Positions 52,215 through 62,257 of a stretch of DNA of 64,000 bases are shown here, in pieces. Under the pieces are notes generated by a model, which made no database searches, was not told the DNA's origin, and saw nothing but the letters and a program-made list of their open reading frames with translations. The position numbers and the translations under genes were made by a program. Positions within the stretch are counted from its first letter, which is position 1, and every line of letters starts with the position of its first letter. The stretch spans positions 186,001 to 250,000 of the forward strand of contig NZ_CP142208.1 of assembly GCF_036865545.1 (NCBI RefSeq). Direction: 5' to 3'. The DNA is from Erwinia sp. E_sp_B01_1. GTDB taxonomy: Bacteria > Pseudomonadota > Gammaproteobacteria > Enterobacterales > Enterobacteriaceae.

Positions 52215-54254
52215 ATGACCAATCCGTTACTCTCAACTTTTACGCTTCCTCCTTTCTCCGCCATCAAACCAGAACACGTTGTTCCTGCTGTCACCCAGGC
52301 ACTGGCCGATTGCCGTGCTGCGGTGGAGAAAGCGGTAGCCCAGGGCGCACCTTATACATGGGATAACCTGGTTCAGCCACTGGCTGAAGTGGACGATCGT
52401 CTGAGCCGCCTGTTTTCGCCAGTCAGCCACCTGAACTCGGTCAAAAACAGCCCGGAACTGCGTGAAGCTTACGAGCAGACGCTGCCGCTGTTGTCCGAAT
52501 ACAGCACCTGGGTTGGTCAGCATGAAGGCCTTTATCAGGCTTACCGCAATCTGAAAGAGAGCAGCTACGCCGATCTCAGCGCACCACAGCAGAAAGCGGT
52601 GGATAACTCGCTGCGTGATTTCGAGCTGTCCGGTATTGGCCTGTCAGCCGAAAAACAGAAGCGTTATGGCGAAATCGCCGCGCGCCTCTCCGAGCTTGGC
52701 TCGAAATACAGCAATAACGTGCTTGATGCCACTATGGGCTGGAGCAAACTGATTACCGATGTCAGCGAACTCTCCGGGATGCCGGAAAGCGCGCTGGGCG
52801 CGGCACAGGCTCAGGCAGAAGCCAAAGAGCAGCAGGGCTGGCTGTTAACGCTGGATATCCCGAGCTATCTGCCGGTAATGACTTACTGCGACAATCAGGC
52901 GCTGCGCGAAGAGATGTACCGCGCCTATTCAACGCGTGCTTCCGATCAGGGGCCGAACGCGGGCAAGTGGGATAACAGCGAGATCATGGCGGAAGAGCTG
53001 GCGCTGCGTCACGAGCTGGCACAGCTGCTGGGCTTCGACTCTTATGCGGATAAATCACTGGCGACCAAAATGGCGGAAAACCCGGCCCAGGTCACCGACT
53101 TCCTGACGGATCTGGCTAAACGTGCCCGTCCTCAGGCCGAGAAAGAGATTGAACGCCTGCGTGCCTTCGCCAAAAAAGAGCACGGCATTGATGAGCTGAA
53201 TCCCTGGGATCTGACTTACTACGGCGAAAAACAGAAACAGCATTTGTACGCCATCAGCGACGAGCAGCTTCGCCCCTACTTCCCGGAAGAGCGGGCAGTT
53301 AACGGCCTGTTTGAAGTAGTAAAACGTATTTATGGCATTACCGCCAAAGAGCGCAAAGACGTGGATGTTTATCATGCCGACGTGCGCTTCTTCGATCTGT
53401 TTGACGACACCGGCGAACTGCGCGGCAGCTTCTATCTGGATCTTTATGCGCGCGATAACAAGCGTGGCGGGGCGTGGATGGATGACTGTGTAGGCCAGAT
53501 GCGCCTTGCTGACGGTTCCCTGCAGAAGCCGGTCGCTTACCTGACCTGTAACTTTAACCGTCCGCTGAATGGCAAACCTGCGCTGTTCACCCACGACGAA
53601 GTTATCACTCTGTTCCATGAGTTTGGTCATGGCCTGCACCATATGCTGACGCGCATTGAAACGCCGGGCGTGTCTGGTATCAGCGGTGTGCCGTGGGATG
53701 CCGTCGAGCTGCCAAGCCAGTTTATGGAAAACTGGTGCTGGGAGCCGGAAGCGCTGGCCTTTATCTCCGGTCACTTCGAGACCGGCGAGTCACTGCCGGT
53801 TGAGCTGCTGGAAAAAATGCTGGCCGCCAAGAACTACCAGGCCGCGCTGTTTATTCTGCGCCAGCTTGAGTTCGGCCTGTTTGACTTCCGCCTGCATGCG
53901 GAATTTGACCCGGCCAAAGGGGCACAGATTCTGGAGATGCTGAAAGAGATCAAACAGCTGGTGGCGGTGATCCCTGCGCCATCCTGGGGCCGTTTCCCGC
54001 ACGCATTCAGCCATATCTTTGCCGGGGGCTATGCCGCAGGATACTACAGCTATCTGTGGGCCGACGTGCTGGCGGCAGATGCCTACTCCCGCTTTGAAGA
54101 GGAGGGCATTTTCAACCGTGACACTGGCCAGTCGTTCCTGGATAACATCCTGACGCGTGGCGGATCGGAAGAGCCTATGGAGCTGTTTAAACGCTTCCGG
54201 GGCCGTGAGCCGCAGCTGGATGCGATGCTTGAACACTACGGTATTCAGGAATAG
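52215..54254 (+). CDS. prlC: Oligopeptidase A
   Basis: A 679-residue M3 metallopeptidase (E. coli 680), cytoplasmic, which degrades signal peptides and oligopeptides. The zinc motif is 'ITLFHEFGHGLHHM' (HExxH near residue 469), the start is 'MTNPLLSTFTLPPFSAI', and the substrate-binding tail has 'AGGYAAGYYSYLWADVLA'. It begins 307 bp after the CPBP gene; in that gap I see no gene. rsmJ follows 6 bp after its stop, so the two form an operon as in E. coli. Confidence 0.97.
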   Translation: MTNPLLSTFTLPPFSAIKPEHVVPAVTQALADCRAAVEKAVAQGAPYTWDNLVQPLAEVDDRLSRLFSPVSHLNSVKNSPELREAYEQTLPLLSEYSTWVGQHEGLYQAYRNLKESSYADLSAPQQKAVDNSLRDFELSGIGLSAEKQKRYGEIAARLSELGSKYSNNVLDATMGWSKLITDVSELSGMPESALGAAQAQAEAKEQQGWLLTLDIPSYLPVMTYCDNQALREEMYRAYSTRASDQGPNAGKWDNSEIMAEELALRHELAQLLGFDSYADKSLATKMAENPAQVTDFLTDLAKRARPQAEKEIERLRAFAKKEHGIDELNPWDLTYYGEKQKQHLYAISDEQLRPYFPEERAVNGLFEVVKRIYGITAKERKDVDVYHADVRFFDLFDDTGELRGSFYLDLYARDNKRGGAWMDDCVGQMRLADGSLQKPVAYLTCNFNRPLNGKPALFTHDEVITLFHEFGHGLHHMLTRIETPGVSGISGVPWDAVELPSQFMENWCWEPEALAFISGHFETGESLPVELLEKMLAAKNYQAALFILRQLEFGLFDFRLHAEFDPAKGAQILEMLKEIKQLVAVIPAPSWGRFPHAFSHIFAGGYAAGYYSYLWADVLAADAYSRFEEEGIFNRDTGQSFLDNILTRGGSEEPMELFKRFRGREPQLDAMLEHYGIQE

Positions 54255-54260
54255 CGTGCA

Positions 54261-55016
54261 GTGAAGATCTGTTTAGTAGATGAAACGGGCGCCGGAGACG
54301 GCGCCTTATCTGTTCTGGCGGACCGCTGGCAGCTTGAGCACGATGACAGCGCACCGATGGCGCTGGTGATGACCGCCACGCATCTGGAATTACGCAAGCT
54401 GGATGAACCTAAGCTTGGCGGGATTTTTGTCGACTTCGTTGAAGGGGCAATGGCTCACCGTCGGCGCTTTGGCGGCGGACGTGGCGAAGCGGTGGCGAAA
54501 GCCGTGGGTATCAAGGGCGGTTATCTGCCTTCGGTGATTGATGCAACCGCGGGCCTGGGGCGTGATGCCTTTGTTTTAGCCTCGCTGGGTTGCCGTGTGC
54601 AGATGCTGGAGCGTCACCCCGTTGTGGCAGCCTTGCTGGATGATGGTCTGCAACGCGGCTATCAGAACGCGGAAATTGGCGGCTGGCTTCGTGAAAGGCT
54701 GACGTTGATCCACGCTTCAAGCCTGGAGGCGCTGGACGAAATGCAGGAGAAGCCGGATGTGATTTACCTGGATCCGATGTATCCCCACAAGCAGAAAAGC
54801 GCGCTGGTGAAGAAAGAGATGCGGGTATTTCAGACGCTGGTAGGTGCAGATAATGATGCTGATGGATTGCTGGGACCGGCCAGAAGGCTGGCGAAAAAAC
54901 GGGTAGTGGTTAAACGCCCTGACTACGCGCCGCCGCTTGCTGGCATTGCCACTCAGTCTGCGGTGGTCACCAAAAGTCACCGGTTTGATATCTATCCGCC
55001 ACTGGTCAGCGGCTGA
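54261..55016 (+). CDS. rsmJ: 16S rRNA (guanine-1516-N2) methyltransferase
   Basis: A 251-residue SAM-dependent methyltransferase, the E. coli RsmJ (YhiQ) counterpart, that methylates G1516 of 16S rRNA. It starts with GTG at 54261, giving '[19 protein letters not shown]'. The SAM motif is '[18 protein letters not shown]' and the catalytic one '[19 protein letters not shown]'. It is 6 bp downstream of prlC, and is followed by a terminator. The peptide transporter gene dtpB (yhiP), next in E. coli, is absent here. Confidence 0.96.
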   Translation: MKICLVDETGAGDGALSVLADRWQLEHDDSAPMALVMTATHLELRKLDEPKLGGIFVDFVEGAMAHRRRFGGGRGEAVAKAVGIKGGYLPSVIDATAGLGRDAFVLASLGCRVQMLERHPVVAALLDDGLQRGYQNAEIGGWLRERLTLIHASSLEALDEMQEKPDVIYLDPMYPHKQKSALVKKEMRVFQTLVGADNDADGLLGPARRLAKKRVVVKRPDYAPPLAGIATQSAVVTKSHRFDIYPPLVSG

Positions 55017-55047
55017 CTTTTCGGCCTCTTTCCTGCGGAAAAAAGCA

Positions 55048-55069
55048 GGGGCGGGATCGCTTCCGCCCC
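55048..55069. terminator. Terminator between rsmJ and uspA
   Basis: GGGGCGG-gatcgctt-CCGCCCC forms a 7-bp GC stem between convergent genes, with an A-run before it and CTTCC after it. Confidence 0.6.
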
Positions 55070-55095
55070 TTCCTCAACCCTGTAGCCCGGCGAGG

Positions 55096-55533
55096 TTACT
55101 CTTCTTCTTCATCACGCAGCGGCACAATCAGCATATCAATGTGCACAGTGTTGATCAGCTGGCGAGCCGATGACATCAGCTTGCTCCAGAAGTCCTGATG
55201 GTGACCACAAACCACCAAATCCACATCGTATTTTTTGATCGCGTCTACCAGTACCTGGCCCAGATCGCCGCTGCCGCTAAGGGTTTCGGAAATGGGATAA
55301 CCAGCGCTGTTGGAGAGGTCAGTCAGGGCGGTGTGGGTTTCTTCAGAGATACGTTTTTGCATATCGCCAAGGTTCACATCGATCAACCCGGTATACAGGT
55401 CGGAATAGTTCACATCGACGTGGATCAGTGACACTTTGGCATCGTAAGGACGGGCCATGGACACCGCTTTGGCAACCAGCAGCTTACTTTCCGGGGAAAG
55501 GTCAACTGCAATCAGAATGTGTTTGTAAGACAT
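55096..55533 (-). CDS. uspA: Universal stress protein A
   Basis: A 145-residue Usp-fold protein (E. coli 144) induced by growth arrest and stress; it is cytoplasmic and forms dimers. It starts '[20 protein letters not shown]' and contains '[20 protein letters not shown]', ending in an acidic 'RDEEEE'. ATG 55533 is preceded by AAGGAG; the longer frame to 55695 is not coding. It is divergent from uspB as in E. coli, with a 432-bp gap between. Confidence 0.96.
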   Translation of the reverse strand: MSYKHILIAVDLSPESKLLVAKAVSMARPYDAKVSLIHVDVNYSDLYTGLIDVNLGDMQKRISEETHTALTDLSNSAGYPISETLSGSGDLGQVLVDAIKKYDVDLVVCGHHQDFWSKLMSSARQLINTVHIDMLIVPLRDEEEE

Positions 55534-55818
55534 AACGATACTCCTTTCATTCGTTGCGGAGAGTTCTCCGCCGACAAAGTTGTCTTTTTGCATCATAACA
55601 CATTGAAATCTGTTGCTAATGTTTAATGCATCGGGGGTCGGTACCGCGCCTGAGAAGAGAGAACGTCCCGGCGCCTTTATTGTTTTCATCCCCATTATAG
55701 TCTTAATTGTTAACAGAAGGGCTGAGAGGCCGCGCCCTTTGCGAGCGGGATCAAAGTGAATTTTTCTCTTTTTCCTGTGGTTGCGTATAACATCGCTGGA
55801 AAAAATTAAACAAATCTC

Positions 55819-55825
55819 CTACACT
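55819..55825 (+). promoter_or_regulatory. Candidate sigma-S promoter of uspB
   Basis: CTACACT resembles the extended -10 element used by sigma-S (CTATACT). It lies 140 bp upstream of uspB in the 432-bp uspA-uspB gap, and uspB is known as sigma-S dependent in E. coli. Just downstream is a dyad GTTAT-gcgcta-ATAAC. The call is position plus motif only. Confidence 0.35.
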
Positions 55826-55965
55826 GATAACAACGACCTGTTATGCGCTAATAACGGTCTTTCGGAACACCATTTCTGCTGGTTCAATGAGGTTATTGGC
55901 TGGTTCTCAGGATCTTCAGCGTATCCCGCTGAACATGTTCTTTGATGGATTGCCGGGAGGGGATC

Positions 55966-56301
55966 ATGATCAGCACCATCGCGCTATTCTGGGCTCTTTG
56001 TGTCATCTGTTTGGTGAATATGGCGCGCTACTTTTCCTCTTTGCGCGCCCTTTTAGTGGTGCTTCGCGGGTGTGACCCTTTGCTTTATCAATATGTCGAT
56101 GGCGCGGGGTTCTTTACCTCGCACGGGCAGCCGGTCAAACAGGTGCGGCTGGTGCGCTATATCTGGGCACAACGTTACCTTGACCATCATGATGAGGAGT
56201 TTATTCGTCGCTGCGAGCGTGTGCGGGGGCAGTTTATCCTGACCAGTTCGCTCTGTGGGCTGGTGGTGGTCAGTCTGATTGGGTTGCTTATCTGGCACTG
56301 A
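55966..56301 (+). CDS. uspB: Universal stress protein B
   Basis: A 111-residue membrane protein, the same length as E. coli UspB, needed for ethanol resistance in stationary phase. Two transmembrane segments are visible: '[17 protein letters not shown]' at the N-terminus and '[15 protein letters not shown]' at the C-terminus. ATG 55966 follows GGGAGGGG; the in-frame ATGs further up would add residues not found in the family. It is convergent with pitA across a terminator. Confidence 0.95.
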   Translation: MISTIALFWALCVICLVNMARYFSSLRALLVVLRGCDPLLYQYVDGAGFFTSHGQPVKQVRLVRYIWAQRYLDHHDEEFIRRCERVRGQFILTSSLCGLVVVSLIGLLIWH

Positions 56302-56319
56302 TCTGACCGGCAGAAAACA

Positions 56320-56348
56320 AAAAGGGTGGGGACAAGCCCCACCCTTTT
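56320..56348. terminator. Bidirectional terminator between uspB and pitA
   Basis: AAAAGGGTGGGG-acaag-CCCCACCCTTTT is a perfect 12-bp stem with A/T flanks on both sides, the strongest terminator in the window. Confidence 0.9.
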
Positions 56349-56365
56349 ACTTTGGCAGCCCTCGC

Positions 56366-57868
56366 TTAAGAGACGAACTGCAACGCTATCCAGTAGAGCC
56401 CACCGGACAACAGTATCGAAATAGGCAGGGTAAACACCCAGGCCAACAGGATACTTTTGATGGTGCGACTCTGCACGCCTCCACCGTCGACCAGCATAGT
56501 ACCGGCAACAGAGGAGGAGAGGACGTGGGTCGTTGATACCGGCATCCCGGTGTAGCTTGCCACACCGATAGAGACGGCAGCCGTCATCTGCGCGGACATG
56601 CCCTGTGCGTAGGTCATGCCTTTCTTACCGATTTTCTCACCGATGGTGGTCGCAACACGACGCCAGCCAACCATTGTTCCCAGTGACAGCGCTAACGCCA
56701 CGGCCACGATAATCCAGATTGGGGCATACTCAACGGTGTTCAGCAGATCGTCTTTCAGCTTGGTCAGGAAACGTTTGTCATCGTTGTTAACGCCCGGCAG
56801 TTTCGCGGCCTTGTCAGCGGTATCAGAGATACACATCAGCAGGCGACGCATCTGCGCGCGTTGATCAACAGTCAGCTTGTCGTAGCTTTGCAGATTGTTC
56901 AGCAACCCCTGAGCCTGTTGAATGGCTGGCAGAGCACGCGCTGCATCGCAGTGGAACTCTTTCGGGCCACTCTTATACTCTTCTGGCGTGGGAACGGCAG
57001 GCGGTGCCTGCTGAACGATATGGGCCAGAGAATCAGAATGCTGCTGATAATACTGCTCCAGATGGTTCACGGCATCGCGGGTACGGGTGATGTCGTAGCC
57101 GGAAGAGTTCATGTTAACCACAAACCCAGCCGGGGCTACGCCAATCAGCACCAGCATAATCAGGCCGATACCTTTCTGGCCATCATTCGCACCGTGCGAG
57201 TAGCTCACGCCAATTGCCGAGACGATAAGCGCGATACGGGTCCAGAATGGCGGCTTCTTTTTGCCGTCGATCTTTTCACGCTCTGCAGGCGTCATATGAA
57301 TACGGCGACGCTTTTTGTTACCGCTCCAGTAACGACGCAGGATAAACACCAGTCCGCCAGCAAGCACCAGGCCGACAATCGGCGAGATCACCAGCGATAA
57401 AAAGATGCCAATCATTTTGGGGATATTCAGCGCATCCACAACCGAGGTTCCGGTCACAAGTGCGTTGGTCAGGCCAATGCCGATAATGGCCCCGATGAGG
57501 GTATGGGAGCTGGAGGCAGGCAGACCGAAGTACCAGGTGCCAAGATTCCAGATAATAGCGGCAAGCAACATAGAGAAGACCATGGCGAGGCCATGAGCCG
57601 ATCCCACATTGAGCAGCAGGTCGGTGGGAAGCAAATGAACAATAGCGTAAGCCACGCTCAGTCCACCCAGCAGCACACCAAAGAAGTTGAATACCCCGGC
57701 CATTACCACCGCCAGTTGCGATCGCATTGCTCGGGTATAAATCACAGTAGCCACCGCATTGGCCGTATCATGGAAGCCGTTGATGGCCTCGTAGAACAAC
57801 ACAAAGAGCAGCGCAAGCACCAGTAACAGGCCGGTATGGTAATCGAGACCAGCAAACAGATGTAACAT
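56366..57868 (-). CDS. pitA: Low-affinity phosphate:metal symporter PitA
   Basis: A 500-residue inorganic phosphate transporter (E. coli 499), which takes up metal-phosphate complexes with protons. Both family repeats are visible, '[19 protein letters not shown]' near the start and '[20 protein letters not shown]' after the central cytoplasmic loop, together with '[20 protein letters not shown]' and '[17 protein letters not shown]'. It has about ten hydrophobic segments. The gene order uspA - uspB - pitA - yhiN matches E. coli. Confidence 0.97.
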   Translation of the reverse strand: MLHLFAGLDYHTGLLLVLALLFVLFYEAINGFHDTANAVATVIYTRAMRSQLAVVMAGVFNFFGVLLGGLSVAYAIVHLLPTDLLLNVGSAHGLAMVFSMLLAAIIWNLGTWYFGLPASSSHTLIGAIIGIGLTNALVTGTSVVDALNIPKMIGIFLSLVISPIVGLVLAGGLVFILRRYWSGNKKRRRIHMTPAEREKIDGKKKPPFWTRIALIVSAIGVSYSHGANDGQKGIGLIMLVLIGVAPAGFVVNMNSSGYDITRTRDAVNHLEQYYQQHSDSLAHIVQQAPPAVPTPEEYKSGPKEFHCDAARALPAIQQAQGLLNNLQSYDKLTVDQRAQMRRLLMCISDTADKAAKLPGVNNDDKRFLTKLKDDLLNTVEYAPIWIIVAVALALSLGTMVGWRRVATTIGEKIGKKGMTYAQGMSAQMTAAVSIGVASYTGMPVSTTHVLSSSVAGTMLVDGGGVQSRTIKSILLAWVFTLPISILLSGGLYWIALQFVS

Positions 57869-58107
57869 AAGCGTTAAGCCATTTCAGGGACATGAACGCG
57901 GCGCATTATCAGCGAGAAACCGCGACCGGGGAAAGGGAAATATAGACTTTTTTTGACATTATTGTGTCAATAAGACCAAATCAGAAGATTGTTCTGCTTG
58001 AAAATCATCCGGTTGTAAAATGTTTCAGCCTGACACTTTTGTTACTCTGGCATCAGACGCGGCTTGTCACTACAATCACCGCTTTTCTGAGCAGCCCGGA
58101 GCGAGTC

Positions 58108-59292
58108 GTGGAAAAGTTTGACGTTATCATTATTGGCGCCGGTGCGGCTGGCCTGTTCTGTGCTGCTCAGGCGGGGCAGCGGGGCAAGCGCGTTCTGTTG
58201 CTGGATAACGGCAAAAAAGCGGGCCGTAAGATCCTGATGTCCGGCGGCGGTCGCTGTAATTTTACCAATCTCTATACTGAACCGGCGGCCTATCTCTCGC
58301 AAAACCCCCATTTTTGTAAATCTGCGCTGGCGCGATATACCCAGTGGGATTTTATCGATCTGATCAATCGTCACGGTATTGCCTGGCATGAAAAAACGCT
58401 GGGACAACTTTTTTGCGATGATTCAGCCCAGCAGGTTGTCGATTTGCTGTTAAAAGAGTGTGAAGCCGGGAAAGTGACGCTGCGTTTAAGAAGTGAAGTA
58501 CTGAGCGTGGCGCGCGACGACGCAGGTTACACGCTGGAGCTGAACGGCAGCACGGTTCAGGCAGAGAAGCTGGTGATCGCCTCCGGCGGTCTTTCAATGC
58601 CCGGACTGGGCGCTTCGCCGTTTGGCTATAAAGTTGCCGAACAGTTTGGCCTGAAGGTTTTTCCTACCCGCGCCGGGCTGGTGCCTTTTACGCTGCACAA
58701 GCCGCTGCTGGAACAACTTCAGACCTTGTCCGGCGTGGCCGTGCCGTCCGTCATGACGGCTGAAGATGGCACGCTGTTTAAGGAAGCGCTGCTGTTTACC
58801 CACCGGGGCTTATCCGGACCGGCAGTGCTGCAACTCTCAAGCTACTGGCAGCCTGGCGAATTCGTCACCATCAATCTCTCGCCGGAACGCGACCTCGACA
58901 GCTTTATCACGGAAGAGCGTGAGGCGCACCCGAACCAGAGCCTGAAGAACACCCTGGCAAAAGTGTTGCCCCGTCGCCTGGTGGAGTGCCTGCAACTGCT
59001 GGGCAGCGTACCAGAATGCACCCTGAAGCAGCTGAACAGCCGCCAGCAATCCGGACTGGTGGCTTCACTGCACCAGTGGCGAGTGCAGCCTAACGGCACC
59101 GAAGGCTACCGCACGGCGGAAGTGACTCTCGGCGGAGTAGACACCAGCGTGCTCTCTTCCAAAACCATGGAAGCGCGGGATGTACCTGGTCTCTATTTCA
59201 TCGGCGAAGTGGTGGACGTCACCGGCTGGTTAGGCGGCTATAACTTCCAGTGGGCGTGGAGTTCGGCCTGGGCCTGCGCTCAGGCTTTGTGA
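58108..59292 (+). CDS. yhiN: FAD-dependent oxidoreductase YhiN (BaiN/RdsA family)
   Basis: A 394-residue flavoprotein of the HI0933 family, the counterpart of E. coli YhiN, whose physiological reaction is unsettled. The FAD loop is 'IIIGAGAAGLFCAAQAG', the family motif is 'GRKILMSGGGRCNFTNLY', and the C-terminus has 'GWLGGYNFQWAWSSAWACA'. GTG 58108 is chosen (GGAG at 58098-58101), which gives the E. coli-like start 'VEKFDVIIIGAG'; the longer frame from 57964 is not supported. Confidence 0.94.
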   Translation: MEKFDVIIIGAGAAGLFCAAQAGQRGKRVLLLDNGKKAGRKILMSGGGRCNFTNLYTEPAAYLSQNPHFCKSALARYTQWDFIDLINRHGIAWHEKTLGQLFCDDSAQQVVDLLLKECEAGKVTLRLRSEVLSVARDDAGYTLELNGSTVQAEKLVIASGGLSMPGLGASPFGYKVAEQFGLKVFPTRAGLVPFTLHKPLLEQLQTLSGVAVPSVMTAEDGTLFKEALLFTHRGLSGPAVLQLSSYWQPGEFVTINLSPERDLDSFITEEREAHPNQSLKNTLAKVLPRRLVECLQLLGSVPECTLKQLNSRQQSGLVASLHQWRVQPNGTEGYRTAEVTLGGVDTSVLSSKTMEARDVPGLYFIGEVVDVTGWLGGYNFQWAWSSAWACAQAL

Positions 59293-59296
59293 GTGG

Positions 59297-59325
59297 AACC
59301 CGGCCCGAAAAGCCGGGTTAATTTT
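59297..59325 (+). terminator. Terminator after yhiN
   Basis: AACCCGGC-ccgaaaa-GCCGGGTT followed by AATTTTT is a perfect 8-bp stem with a U-tail, starting 5 bp after the yhiN stop. Confidence 0.85.
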
Positions 59326-59338
59326 TGTCAGCACCCCC

Positions 59339-60409
59339 TCAGGTTTTCGGGAATATCCAGAGATGCTTTTCTGGCAAGGCCAGATGGCAATGCTGCGGAT
59401 CGCGCACCTCGTTGCCGTAGGCGCGAATAACAAAGTCATCACCCTGGGTGCGGAACAGATATTCCCAGCGATCGCCCAGGTACATGCTGGTCAGCAACGG
59501 CAGTTCCAGCTGATTCTCGCCCGGGCCGTCCGCCAGCACTACGCGCTCCACGCGGATTACCGCCGTGCCTTCCTGCCCCTGTTGAACGCCTTCACCCGCC
59601 TGGCCCCACAATGCCCAGCCTTTGCCTTCGATACGGGCTTTACCGTCGCGCAGTTCGGTGACTTTACCGTGCAGACGATTGTTACTGCCCATAAACTCGG
59701 CGGTGAACAGCGTTTTGGGCGAACCGTACATCTCCTGCGGGGTTCCCTGCTGCTCAATTTTGCCATTGTTAAGCAGCAAAATACGGTCTGAAATCGCCAT
59801 CGCTTCGTTCTGATCGTGCGTGACCATCAGCGCCGACAGGCCCAGTTTGATAATCAGCTCGCGCAGGAATACGCGGGCTTCTTCACGCAGTTTGGCGTCA
59901 AGGTTCGATAAGGGTTCATCCAGCAGGATCACCGGCGGGTTGTAGACCAGCGCACGGCCAATCGCCACGCGCTGTTGCTGTCCCCCGGAAAGCTGATGTG
60001 GATGGCGTTTACCGAGATGGCCGAGGCCCAGCTGCTCCAGCACAGCCTGGACCCGTTGTGCAATCTCACCGGAGGCCACTTTGCGCAGCTTCAGCGGGTA
60101 AGCCACATTCTCAAAGACGGTTTTGTGCGGCCACAGCGCGTAAGACTGAAACACCAGACCAAGATTACGTTCTTCGGCAGGGATCTCACTCCGCGACGTG
60201 CCGTCGTATACTCTGTTTTTGCCGATGGTAATCACGCCCTGCGTGGGTTTTTCCAGCCCGGCAACGGCACGCAATAAGGTGGTTTTACCACTCCCGGAAG
60301 GTCCAAGCAGCGACACCACTTCGCCGCGCTTCAGATCCATGGAAACCCCCTTCAACACCGGATTGTCGCCGTAGGTTAAGTGCAGATTCTCGACCGATAA
60401 TTCAATCAT
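59339..60409 (-). CDS. ABC transporter ATP-binding protein, AfuC/FbpC-like
   Basis: A 356-residue ATPase of the Fbp/Afu/Pot importer class. Walker A 'GPSGSGKTT' is at residues 36-44, the signature is 'LSGGQQQRVAIGRAL', and Walker B is 'VILLDEPLSNLDA'. A C-terminal ~120-residue regulatory domain follows. It overlaps the permease gene by 8 bp and is the last gene of the operon. By sequence this class imports ferric iron, spermidine or, for AfuABC of Actinobacillus and Citrobacter, sugar phosphates. Confidence 0.91.
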   Translation of the reverse strand: MIELSVENLHLTYGDNPVLKGVSMDLKRGEVVSLLGPSGSGKTTLLRAVAGLEKPTQGVITIGKNRVYDGTSRSEIPAEERNLGLVFQSYALWPHKTVFENVAYPLKLRKVASGEIAQRVQAVLEQLGLGHLGKRHPHQLSGGQQQRVAIGRALVYNPPVILLDEPLSNLDAKLREEARVFLRELIIKLGLSALMVTHDQNEAMAISDRILLLNNGKIEQQGTPQEMYGSPKTLFTAEFMGSNNRLHGKVTELRDGKARIEGKGWALWGQAGEGVQQGQEGTAVIRVERVVLADGPGENQLELPLLTSMYLGDRWEYLFRTQGDDFVIRAYGNEVRDPQHCHLALPEKHLWIFPKT

Positions 60410-62171
60410 GTAATTTCACTCCAAAACGAAGGGCAACACCCAGGCCGACCACGACCAGCAGGATATTAATAAAGGAGAGTGCCGCGACAATATCAATCGC
60501 ACCGGCGGCCCACAGGGAAACCAGCATCGACCCGATGGTCTCAGTACCCGGCGAGAGCAGATAGACACCGGTGGAATATTCGCGCTCGAAAATCAGGAAC
60601 ATCAGCAGCCATGAGCCGATCAGTCCATAGCGCGACAGGGGAATGGTGACGTGACGGGTGATCTGCCCACGGGTTGCGCCAGTGCTCCGCGCAGCTTCTT
60701 CCAGCTCCGGCCCTACCTGTAACAGGGTCGAAGAGATCAACCTCAAACCGTAGGCCATCCACACCACGGTATAGGCCAGCCAGACGCTGAAGATGGTACT
60801 GCGCAGCGAACGCAGCCAGACCACCAGATTGTCACGCAGCCACTGCGACCACGCCATATCAGACAGCCAGCCGGATTTCAGCGCGTTATCAAGCCACATC
60901 GGCAGGAACAGGAACACCCACAGGAACGCCAGACCCGCCAGCAGGCCGGGAACTGCACGGGGTACCAGTACGCTGTAATCAAGGAAACGCGTAACGTTAT
61001 CCGGTTTACGGTGCATTGCGATGCCAATGAACAGATAACAGGCGACCGCCAGCGCACCGCCAAACACCCCTATTGCCATGGAGTTCACAATGGCCCGCAG
61101 CAGATTCGGCTGTTCCCAGATCGTCCGGAAGGTACCGAGCGAGAGTTCATCCCAGATTGAGACACCCACGCCCCAGTTGGAGATAAATGCGCGCAGCATC
61201 ACGCCAACCAGCGGCACACCAATGGTGACGGTGAGCCAGAAAGCCACTACACCACCCGCCACCCAGCGCCATTTCCCTAACGGCAGGGCGCGGGCCTGCG
61301 AAGCTTTGCCTTTAACCGTCACAAATCGGTTAGCCGTGCGCATCAGCCGGCGCTGCAGCATCACCAGCGGGATGGTGATACAGATCAGCACCACCGCCAC
61401 AGCGGCCATCAGATGATAGGAAGGCGTGCCGAGTTTGTTGGTCAACTGGTACAGATAGGTCGCCAGCACCAGGTTGCCTTCAGGGTCGCCAAGCACCAGC
61501 ATCAGGCCGAACACTTCCAGCCCAAGGAAAAACAGCAGCACGGTGGCGTAAAGCATCGACGGGCGCACCATCGGCAGACTCACGGACGTCATGACCTGCA
61601 GGGGGGATGCCCCGGCGGTACGCGCGGCCTCTTCAACATCTGACCCCACGCTGCGCAAGGCAGAGGAGATATAGAGATAGGCATGCGGGACGTGGGTCAG
61701 ACCCGCAATCACCACAATGCTCGACATGTCGTAGATATTCCACGGGATAAACCCAAACAGGGATTGCGCCCACAGAGAGAAGAACCCTACCGGCCCGGCG
61801 GCTACCACGTAGCCGAAACCCAGCACCATCGGCGACACGAAAATCGGCACCAGGATCAAGGGTTCAATCACGCGTCGGCCCGGCAAATCGGTACGAACCA
61901 TCAGGAACGCCAGAATACCGCCGAGCGGAATAGCGATAACCACTAACCCGAACGCGAGGATAAAGCCGCTTTTCAGCGCCCGGTAAAAATCAGGATCGGT
62001 AAAAATAAATTCGAATGATTCCAGGCTCCACTCTTTCGACGGCGAAAAGAACGGCGCGGAGAGAAAACTTTGGATCACGATGAACGACAGGGGAACGTAG
62101 ATAACCAGCGTTGTTATCAGCACCACAATGCCGCGTGGCAGGCTCTGCCACTTTCTGCGCAATGCACTCAT
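60402..62171 (-). CDS. ABC transporter permease, AfuB/FbpB-like (fused two-domain)
   Basis: A 589-residue permease that contains two six-helix transport domains in one chain, as in FbpB and AfuB. Each has a coupling loop: 'VEEAARTAGASPLQVMTSV' in the first half and 'LEEAARSTGATRGQITRHV' in the second. It forms the whole membrane channel with no second permease gene needed. The start lies 86 bp after the binding-protein stop, beyond a stem-loop. Confidence 0.92.
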   Translation of the reverse strand: MSALRRKWQSLPRGIVVLITTLVIYVPLSFIVIQSFLSAPFFSPSKEWSLESFEFIFTDPDFYRALKSGFILAFGLVVIAIPLGGILAFLMVRTDLPGRRVIEPLILVPIFVSPMVLGFGYVVAAGPVGFFSLWAQSLFGFIPWNIYDMSSIVVIAGLTHVPHAYLYISSALRSVGSDVEEAARTAGASPLQVMTSVSLPMVRPSMLYATVLLFFLGLEVFGLMLVLGDPEGNLVLATYLYQLTNKLGTPSYHLMAAVAVVLICITIPLVMLQRRLMRTANRFVTVKGKASQARALPLGKWRWVAGGVVAFWLTVTIGVPLVGVMLRAFISNWGVGVSIWDELSLGTFRTIWEQPNLLRAIVNSMAIGVFGGALAVACYLFIGIAMHRKPDNVTRFLDYSVLVPRAVPGLLAGLAFLWVFLFLPMWLDNALKSGWLSDMAWSQWLRDNLVVWLRSLRSTIFSVWLAYTVVWMAYGLRLISSTLLQVGPELEEAARSTGATRGQITRHVTIPLSRYGLIGSWLLMFLIFEREYSTGVYLLSPGTETIGSMLVSLWAAGAIDIVAALSFINILLVVVGLGVALRFGVKLHD

Positions 62172-62220
62172 ATTTCTACCCTACGGTTATTCCAGAACAG
62201 CGGGATCCGGCATGAAAGAA

Positions 62221-62248
62221 GGTAGCGTGACAGGGATGACACGCTACC
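62221..62248 (-). promoter_or_regulatory. Intercistronic stem-loop between binding-protein and permease genes
   Basis: GGTAGCGTG-acagggatga-CACGCTACC is a perfect 9-bp stem starting 9 bp after the binding-protein stop. As at 1147-1170, it should lower read-through or protect the upstream mRNA so that more binding protein than permease is made. Confidence 0.6.
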
Positions 62249-62257
62249 AAAATGCGA

